Source of the DNA: UBA8401 sp041665525
GTDB lineage: Bacteria; Bacteroidota; Ignavibacteria; UBA10030; UBA8401
Reading direction: 5' to 3'
Assembly: GCA_041665525.1 (NCBI GenBank)
Contig: JBAYIS010000008.1
Span: 65,439 to 129,438 of the forward strand
DNA: 64,000 nt
Shown: in pieces, positions 8,207-17,500 of the stretch
How positions within the stretch are numbered: the stretch's first letter is position 1
How the letters are laid out: each line of letters starts with the position of its first letter
The notes under the pieces: generated by a model
Seen by the model: only the letters and a program-made list of their open reading frames with translations
Told to the model about the DNA's origin: nothing
The model's database searches: none
Translations under genes and position numbers: made by a program

Positions 8207-8419
8207 ATGGAAAACGAAATAACATCAAAACTGAATATTAAGGAAAAGGAATTATTGCAATTATTATCCTTGGGTCTTTCGAAAAATAGTGTTGCCATGC
8301 ATTTGAATATCAGCAAGTATACCGTTGATAAACACCTGCGGAATGTTTTCGAAAAACTTAATTTGCATTCTACGGTTGCAGTAGTCGCTTATGCACTGCG
8401 ATCACGGGAGATAGAGTAA
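8207..8419 (+). CDS. stand-alone LuxR/GerE-type helix-turn-helix protein
   Basis: 70 aa made up almost only of one LuxR-type DNA-binding domain: LNIKEKELLQLLSLGLSKNSVAMHLNISKYTVDKHLRNVFEKLNLHS in pieces, with the recognition helix at KYTVDKHLRNVF. There is no receiver or ligand domain, as in GerE-like solo regulators. It lies 111 bp upstream of the giant metalloprotease gene on the same strand and could control it; that link is only positional. No Shine-Dalgarno is visible. Confidence 0.7.
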   Translation: MENEITSKLNIKEKELLQLLSLGLSKNSVAMHLNISKYTVDKHLRNVFEKLNLHSTVAVVAYALRSREIE

Positions 8420-8530
8420 CTGTGTCTTAATTTCATCCGTACCGGATGGAGTTAGCTTAGCTTCACAAAAAAATGAATTCATTTCAATGACGACCACGAT
8501 TGCCACTTTATATTATCACCGGGGGCCTGT

Positions 8531-11500
8531 ATGAACAGCGTACAACGCTATTTCTTGTTCTGTGTAACTCTTTTAATTTTCCTTTCATCATCACTGCTAT
8601 TTTCATCCGTTCCGGCTCACCCGCGCGTGCAGCGATTGCTTCAGGAGAAAAAGATCGTGACGCCGTACTATCTGCAAAATCGGACGAACTTGCTAAAGCG
8701 CGGTGTTAATGCGCCATGGCAGTCAAAAGAATTGCAGTTGAAATCAAAAAGCTCTCCACGGTCAATGACTCGAACCCTGGGACCCTCACTGACACCGTCA
8801 GGAATGTGGAAGGCTTTGATATTGGTGGTAAAATTCTCCGACAAGGCACAGAGTGTGACTCCCGACTATTTTGATTCGCTCATATTCGGAAACGCCACGG
8901 GAACGATGCGGGATTTCTACAGTAAGGTAAGCTATAACAATCTGGACATTGTTACAGTGAATATGCCCAGTTCGGTTGGTTGGATGACCATGCCGCAGAC
9001 ATATTCGTATTATGTGAGCGGACAGAATGGATTCGGATCGTACCCTCAAAACGCACAAAGGCTTGTAGAAGATGCTTTAGCCGCCGCTGATTCCAGTGTT
9101 GATTATTCGCAATATGATAATGACAACGATGGTTATGTGGATGCATTGTTTGTCGTCCACACCGGGCCTGGCGCAGAGTTTACCGGCAGCAATAATGATA
9201 TCTGGTCGCATGCATGGACCACCAGCACCCCGCAGTTCCGCGATGGTGTTAATATTTTTCGCTACTCGATGGAACCAGAATATTGGGCTGCACCCGGAGA
9301 CATGACCTGTGGTGTGTTTGCACATGAACTTGGTCATGCCGGTTTCGGACTTCCGGACCTGTACGATGTGGACTACTCCTCCAGCGGATTAGGCCGATGG
9401 AGTTTAATGGCGGGGGGAAGCTGGAACGGTGCAGGTGGTCTCGGGGAATCTCCCGCATTTCCGGATGCATGGTCGCACTATCAGATGGGATATATCGCTC
9501 CAGAGAATATTATTACCAATAGTATCAATCGTCCGATCCAAAATATTGAGAATGTCCCTGTCGCATTGCGATTGTGGACCAATGGAACTTTAGGCAGTCA
9601 ATATTTCTTGATTGAAAATCGTCAGCAGGTCGGATACGACACATATCTTCCGGGGAACGGATTACTTGTCTATCATATCGATGAATCGATTGCATCGGAC
9701 AATCAAAATGAATGGTATCCCGGACATACATCCAGCGGTCATTACCTTGTGGCATTAGAGCAAGCAGATGGGCTGTATGAACTTGACAAAGGGATTAATA
9801 GCGGAAATGCAGCTGATCCTTTTCCCGGCACGACAAATAATTCATTCTTTTCGAATACGACGCTCCCCAATTCGAATGATTACAGCAATGCCGATACTAA
9901 AGTGCGGGTGCAGAGCATATCAAACTCCGGAGCGACTATGTATGCTGATGTCAGCGTCGGTCTGGTCTTTGGTAAACCTGAGATTGTTGTTCGGGAAGAT
10001 ACGCTTCATTTTGGTTTGGCAGGAATCGGCTCCTCAAAGACCGATACTCTTATAATAGATAACTATGGAAGTGATTCGCTCATTGTCAGCAATATTACCT
10101 CCAATAATCCATCCTATGTTCCAGCAGTGACTAGTTTTTTATTATCTGCCGGTAGTACCAAAAAGATTCCGGTGACTTTTACACCAATTGATACGATGAT
10201 GTATTATGGTGCGCTGACGATTACGAGCAATGATACATCGCACCCTGTTGTAAATGTTGCGATGATCGGTGCAGGTGTATACGCCCCTGTAATTACTATC
10301 AGTCCCGATTCATTCATGGTAATGCTTGGTGAGGGGGACAGTGTGATTCAAACAATGACGATCGGTAATAGCGGTCAGGGAACGTTGTATTGGAACGGAG
10401 ACGGAGCCGCTGCAACTGCATTCTTGAATCCATCTCGTGATCGGAGAAATGACCGGATCCGCCCGATATCCGATGTGCGATACATGGAAAAAATCAGCGA
10501 TCGTGCAATTAAACGTTCGATGATTTCCGGAGCCGCGACATTGACAGGCGATTTTTATGACAACTTTGAGGATGGGGATCTGGAGGGATGGAATATCAAT
10601 GGCGCCGCCGGCGTTCGTGAAATCACCAGCAGTACATCAGCCATTGGGACGAAATCCTTTCACTATCAAAATAGTACATTGGGACACAGCCATGGTATCA
10701 GCCGGGATTTCCTATCGGAATATCAGCCGGAGTATGCCGGATTTTATGTTCGTACGTCAACGAATTTTAAGGCGGGAGGATATTTTCGCATCGACACCGA
10801 CGAATCGTTGATGAATATTATCTGGTTCTTTGCTGATCCGACCGGGAAGTTCTATGTGAATGACGATGTCAGTGGAGATAACACATTTGTCTATAATGCG
10901 CTCCAATGGTACCATGTAGAGTTCAGGAATATTGACTGGACAAATAAAAATTTCGACTATTACGTCGATAATCAGTTGATCAAGGCGGATATTCCTTTCC
11001 GCAATGCAGCAATCGCAAATCGTGCGGCTCGACTGTTTCTCTATAATTTTGATTCCACAGAAGCTTGGTGGGATGCGATCACCGTTGGAAAGAGAAGCGA
11101 CTGGATTAGTGTATCGCCGGTATCGGGAATAGTTGAACCAGGTGCAACGCAGGAAGTAGCAGTGAAATTTTCTGCCGGCGAATTGCCTGGCGGGGATTAT
11201 CATTCGGTAATAGCGATTGGGAGTAACGATCCATCAAATAACCCAAAAATTGTTCCTGCTTCAATGCATATCACCGGAAAACCAGTCATTGCCTTCACGC
11301 CGGATAGTATGAATTCGGGAATTGTGTTCATTGGAGGGAATAAAGTGGACACGCTGACGGTCCGCAACGCAGGTTCTGAGCCGCTGATGATCAACAGTAT
11401 CACAACCAACAATGCAGCATTTGTGGCAGAACCGACAGGATTTACTTTGTCCGCCGGTGCAAAACAGCAGGTGCTCATCACCTTTACACCGTCCGACACT

Positions 11501-14500
11501 GTGGTTTACACCGGAATGTTGACTGTTGAAAGCAATGATTCCACCCGTCCAACTGTGGAAATTCCATTATCAGGAAGAGGTGCGTACGCACCGATAATCA
11601 CGGTGGTACCTGATTCGTTGTTTGTGGCTCTTGGTCAGGGAGACAGTGCTGTGACAATTATGACCATCGGCAATATCGGCCAGGGTCCGTTGAATTGGAA
11701 TACAGGATTTGGACCGGCTGTTGCACCGTTGGCTGTCGACCAGACGCAATGGAAACACGCCCCAGCAGTTGTTCAGCAATTCCGATCTTCAACATATCCC
11801 AAAAAGAATTCAAAGAAATTACCGATTCGTACGAATAATTTTTCCTCGATCAGTTATGGATTCCCGCTGTATGCTGCAAAGGCAAACGGTATCTATAAAA
11901 TAGACCCGAATAATGGTACAATGCAATTGTTCTTTCCCATGGCACTGAGCGGCGGACCGGATGGGGTGGCTTATGACGGAAATTATGTCTATGTGATCAA
12001 TGGCTTTGGCTTGAACAAAATCATTCGGATTGATGCGTCGCTGACAACGATAGTGGATACCATCGATGTTAACTTCAGCGGAAGTATTGACGGACTGGCG
12101 ACTGACGGCCGCTATGTGTACGCATTGGATTATACCTATGACAAGTTATATGCAGTTGATATCCAAACACAGTCCATATCTGCAGTGTTGAATCTTTCTG
12201 CGCAAGGAATTGGCGGCGGTGTCACTTTTGCTTCCCGACGGAACTCCATCTTTGTCGCAAATTTTGATCTGCAAATTCTTGAGATCGATCGTTCCAACGG
12301 TTCTGTTATCCATATGATTCCTTCCATCGGAATTAATGTTGTTGGTTTGGGATATTCAAATTCTGCAAATGTACTTTTAGCAACGAACGGCGAATTTGTA
12401 TACGTTCTCAATCCGGATAATGGTGAGATTCTTAATACATTTGCCGGTTCATATTGGGGGTTGGCAGCAGATGAAGCGAATGGGGCATTTATTTCAATAT
12501 CGCCCGTTGCCGGCATCGTTGCACCGGGTTCCACGCAGGATGTCGAGGTACGATTCAACGCAACGGATTTGCCGGGCGGTGATTATCCTTCGGTCATTTC
12601 AATTAAAAGCAACGATCCGGTGAATAATCCAAAGAACATTCCGGCGGCAATGCATGTTATCGGGAAACCCGTTATCGCTGTTCATCCCGATAGCCTCTTG
12701 TTGGGAACAGTCTTTGTAGGAATGCAAAAGACAGACACAGTACTCGTAAAAAATATCGGCAGCGAACCGCTGATGATCAACAGTATCACATCCGATAATG
12801 CAGCATTTGTACCGGAACCAACGAGTTTCACTCTTTCCGCCGGTGCATTGCAACCTGTCGTAGTGACTTTCACACCAACCGATAGCATTTCCTATATCGG
12901 GAATCTGACTATTACCAGCAACGACTCCAGTAGATTATCAACGGGTGTCTCTTTAGCAGGAAGAGGAATTTATGCACCGGTGATTACAGTATCGCCAGAC
13001 TCTCTGTTTGCGACGCTTGGACAGGGTGACAGCACAATACAATTGATGACTATCGGCAATACCGGTCAGGGAACATTAAACTGGAGCATCAATGGATTCG
13101 TGAGTGGTTCCGGCACATCACCGTATCGTCCCAAACCGTTGACTGTAAAACCGGTATCGCAGAAGAGACAAGTATCAACCAAGGTCAGGAAAATTTCTCC
13201 GTTGGCTTCCGGGACGTATTCGGGTGCACTGCAATTCGGCATAACCAATTTCGGCGAGATCATGCCATTTCAGTTCCCTGTCGGAACTGAACATCTGCAA
13301 CACGGAACATATGCCTCCGGTTATACTCTAGCATATACGATTCTTGGTACAAATGTTATTGCATATGCCGGTTACGACCAGCGGAATTATCTCCTTCCTG
13401 TCAGCTATACCGAGACAGTGAACACCGGCACGGAAAAATTGATTGAAGTATTGATGCGAACATTAGACAATGCTCTCGAAATAAAACGGACATTTGGCTA
13501 TCGCGTCACAGATCAATTCATAACCATTACTACTCAAATTTCTAATATCGGTCCAAATAGTGCGACCAATATTGTTTTCAAAGAGTGGACGGACTGGGAT
13601 ATGAACGGTTCATTTGATAATGAGTGGGGATTCGATTCGCTCCGGACAATGCTGTATGCAAAAGAGATTCAGTATGCGACGATCATTTCTGCACAGACAC
13701 CCAATAAAATCGATATGAACGGGTGGGATGATATCTACCGGTGGGAAACTAATGAGGATGTTCCTCCGGGAACGGTCAACAGCTATGATGGTCTAGCATT
13801 GCTGCATTTCTCGCTTGCTGATATAGCATCGAACACCTCGCAGACGATAAATACTGTTTATGCTTCGGCGCAATCGCTATCGGAATTGCAGTCCGTTGTC
13901 GACCAAGCTGTTTCCCATCATTGGATTACATTCGCTCCGATCTCCGGTATAGTGCCTCCGGGCGGTTCGCAAATTGTTGACGTCAAATTTAGCGCTGTGA
14001 ATTTACGCAGCGGTGATTATCGCTCGTCTGTTGCGATCAATAGTAACGATCCAGTGAACAATCCGAAGAAATTGGACGCAAAACTCCACGTTATCGGCAA
14101 ACCGGTGATTGTGGTATCACCGGACAGTGTGAATGCCGGGACAGTCTTCACAGGATCTAGCCGTGTGGATACAGTCATTATCCGCAATACAGGTTCGGAC
14201 GTGTTAAATGTCACCAGCATCACATCGTCTATCGCTGAATTCACTGTTGCGCCGGTCAACTTTACAGTTGCAGCCGGTTCATGGCAGTATGTTGTTGTAA
14301 CATTCACCCCTTCTGATTCCATTGAATTCAATGGAACAATCACCATTGTCAGCAACGATTCGCTTCGCAGCAACGTTGAGATTCCCGTTATCGGCCGCGG
14401 CATCTATCCTCCGGTGATGACAGTCTTTCCGGATTCATTGAGCGCATCGATTGCAGAGAGTGACAGTACAATTCAATTGTTGACGATTGGAAATACCGGA

Positions 14501-17500
14501 TTCGGTGACTTGCATTGGACGGTATCGCCGAATTATTCATCAGTCGCATCAACAGTGCTGACGAGTCCGGTTTTTCGCTCCAAATCCGTTGCTGCGATGA
14601 AAAAGAATGCTCCTTTCAAGCGCATCCGGCCGAGTTCTTCCAGTCTGTACAGTTTTCCAAACGTAAGCACAAACACAGGTCTACGATCGAATCGCAATAC
14701 TGCTTCGTCACAGGCACCGTTGGCAAATATCCTGACGAAACTGAATGAAAATTACTCCAATGTCAGCAATATTATTCCAAACCGGTACGATTTTGAAGAA
14801 GGGATAAGCGGTACGAGCATCAGTGACGGCGGCAACGATATGTATGACGGCGGGAATTCGTTATTCACGTCGTTGGGCGGCGCGCTGACCTATTCCGATA
14901 ATGCCATTAGTACCAGTTCGTACCTCGGTGCAACAGGCGCTTACTTCACCAGAAAATTCAATGGGTTGTTTGTCTTTGTTGCCGACATTCAAGGTGTAAA
15001 TTATTTTGAAATTAACGGCAACCTTGGCGCCGATGGAAGTGGATCCGCAGACGGTGCAGTACTGGAAACGGAACTTTATGGGATCCATTACCGTGGTTTT
15101 GTGAAAAGGGTGTTTAATGCCGGTGATCCGTCGATTAACCATCTGGTGATTGTTGCGGATGATCCGACGGCGACACACGAGTTTTCCACCAATACGAATG
15201 ATGATTATCACCGTGTCACACAGCTGCAGAACAGCACTCGGATATACTACTTGCTATATGCCGGGTCGAGTGGATACTATATTGACAATGCTGCCACACT
15301 GGCGATCATGAATGAGTTTTTGAATTCAATGGATCTGATTCCAGAATGGCTGCGTGTTGCACCTGTCTCCGGAACAGTGACCGCAGGATCGACACAGGAC
15401 GTTTCGGTAAAGTTCAACGCCATTGGCATGCGCGGCGGGGATTATGCCGCAGCATTGTCAGTCACAAGTAACGATCCGGTGTCCAGTCAGAAGAACGTTC
15501 CGGTAAAATTACATGTCACAGGTCGTCCGGTAATTCATGTGTCACCCGACAGCATTCATTTTGGGAATGTGTTTGTCGGAATGCCGCAAACAGATACTGT
15601 GATGTTTAAAAATACCGGCAGCGACCCGTTGATCGTGAGCTCGATTGTTTCTTCAAATGCCGCGTATACGATGAATATAACCGGCTTTACGATTCCTATC
15701 GGAGAACAACAACCGATAGTGGTGACCTTTAATCCGACAGATTCGGTTGAGTATAGCGGTGCGTTGTCGATCACCAGTAATGATACTGTGAGAGGGATTG
15801 TCACTATAGCATTGACCGGTCGCGGTATCTATCCGCCGGTTATGACGGTCGATCCCGACTCGTTCATTGTTTCACTCAAAGAGGGAGACAGCACGCTTCA
15901 AACGCTGTCGATAGGAAACTCGGGCAACGGAGTATTGGAGTTTTCCACAGGTATTCACCAATCTGCAATTAAAGGAAAACTGCCGAATACTGTATCGGCA
16001 AAGGATATTGCGATGTTAAAGAAATCTTCGTCCGCATTATCCGGTCAATTATTCCCGGAGCAAAATCGCAACCGTCATCGCTCCAATGATGAACAGGTAG
16101 TGATGCATTCTACATCCATTGGAGGAGTGCTGAAAGATATCACCCTTCCAGCCAGCGGATGGACCGGAATGACAAGTGTTTCGTCAACATTATATGCCTT
16201 AAACTATAACAACGGAATGCTCTACCAGGTCAATCCGGACGATGGCACACTGCTTACTTCGGTATACCTGAGTTTTCAGCCCTATAGTCTTGCATTCGAC
16301 GGACAATATTTCTGGATATCGAATACAAGCAATAATATTGTGGCATATAACTCATCCGGTACAATGATTAAATCCTTTACGACATCCATTCCTTCCTACA
16401 AAGCACTTGCGTGGGATGGAGAATACTTCTGGTATTGTCCGGCATTTTTACAGAATCCAACAATTTACAAATCTGATGCTTCGGGTAATGTGGTTGCTTC
16501 GTACAATGCTGGCATCGGCCAACAGATAAGTTCAATGGTTTGGGCAGCAGGCAGTTTATGGGTAATTGACGTGCAGACCAAAGTTGTGAAACAATTGAAT
16601 TTGTCAAGCGGAACAGTCGTGGTGGAAAACACCTTCACCGCACCGAATATGGAATACGTTTATGCCATGGCGCATAATGGTTCGGATCTGCTGACATTGG
16701 ATTGGGCCGGACATCTCTACTATCTGGATGACGGAAATGCAGGCGGGACTTGGTTGAGTGTGAATCCAGTCTCCGGTACTGTCAACCCGGGCGGCACGGC
16801 ATTGCTTGATGTGCAGTTGAATGCACTGAAGTTGATGGCAGGAGAATATCGTTCCGTGATCTCTGTTTCCAGCAACGATCCGTTGAACAGTCCGAAGAAC
16901 GTACAGGTGAATCTTTCTGTTACGCCGGGAGACCGTCCGGCTATCGTACTCTCGGATGATTCATTGCGTGTTGCAATGGTTGGGGATGCTTCGGAAACAG
17001 TCAGTTTCTATATCAAGAATGCCGGCACACAGCCGTTGAATTTCTCGTTGAGCGATACGACGCTGATGATGATAATGAAACAGTATTCCAATGAAGACGG
17101 TTCAGCGGCAACTGGAAAAATGAAAGATGCGGCAAATGTTCGTATCAAAAAGATTGGCATCCAGAGACCGGAAGTACCGACGAACACACGCGCTGTGCAC
17201 AGCCGGACCTTCGGTACGGCAGGCGCTCGGTTGATCGAACGAGAACTGGATGGTGGAATGATTTTGCAAAAACGCAACCCGAACCATTCTCCGGCCAATG
17301 TCAGCTGGCTGTCGGAAGATCCGATAAACGGTTCTGTGGCTCCCGGCGACAGTGTGAAGATCAATGTAACGTTTGATGGCGCGGGCCTTGCTGCGGGTCT
17401 TTATCATGCCATGATCCGAGTTGCAAGCAACGATCCTTTCAGAAGTGTTGTAACGGTGAATGCGTCTCTTACGAAGCTGTTGAACAATTTCACCACCGAT

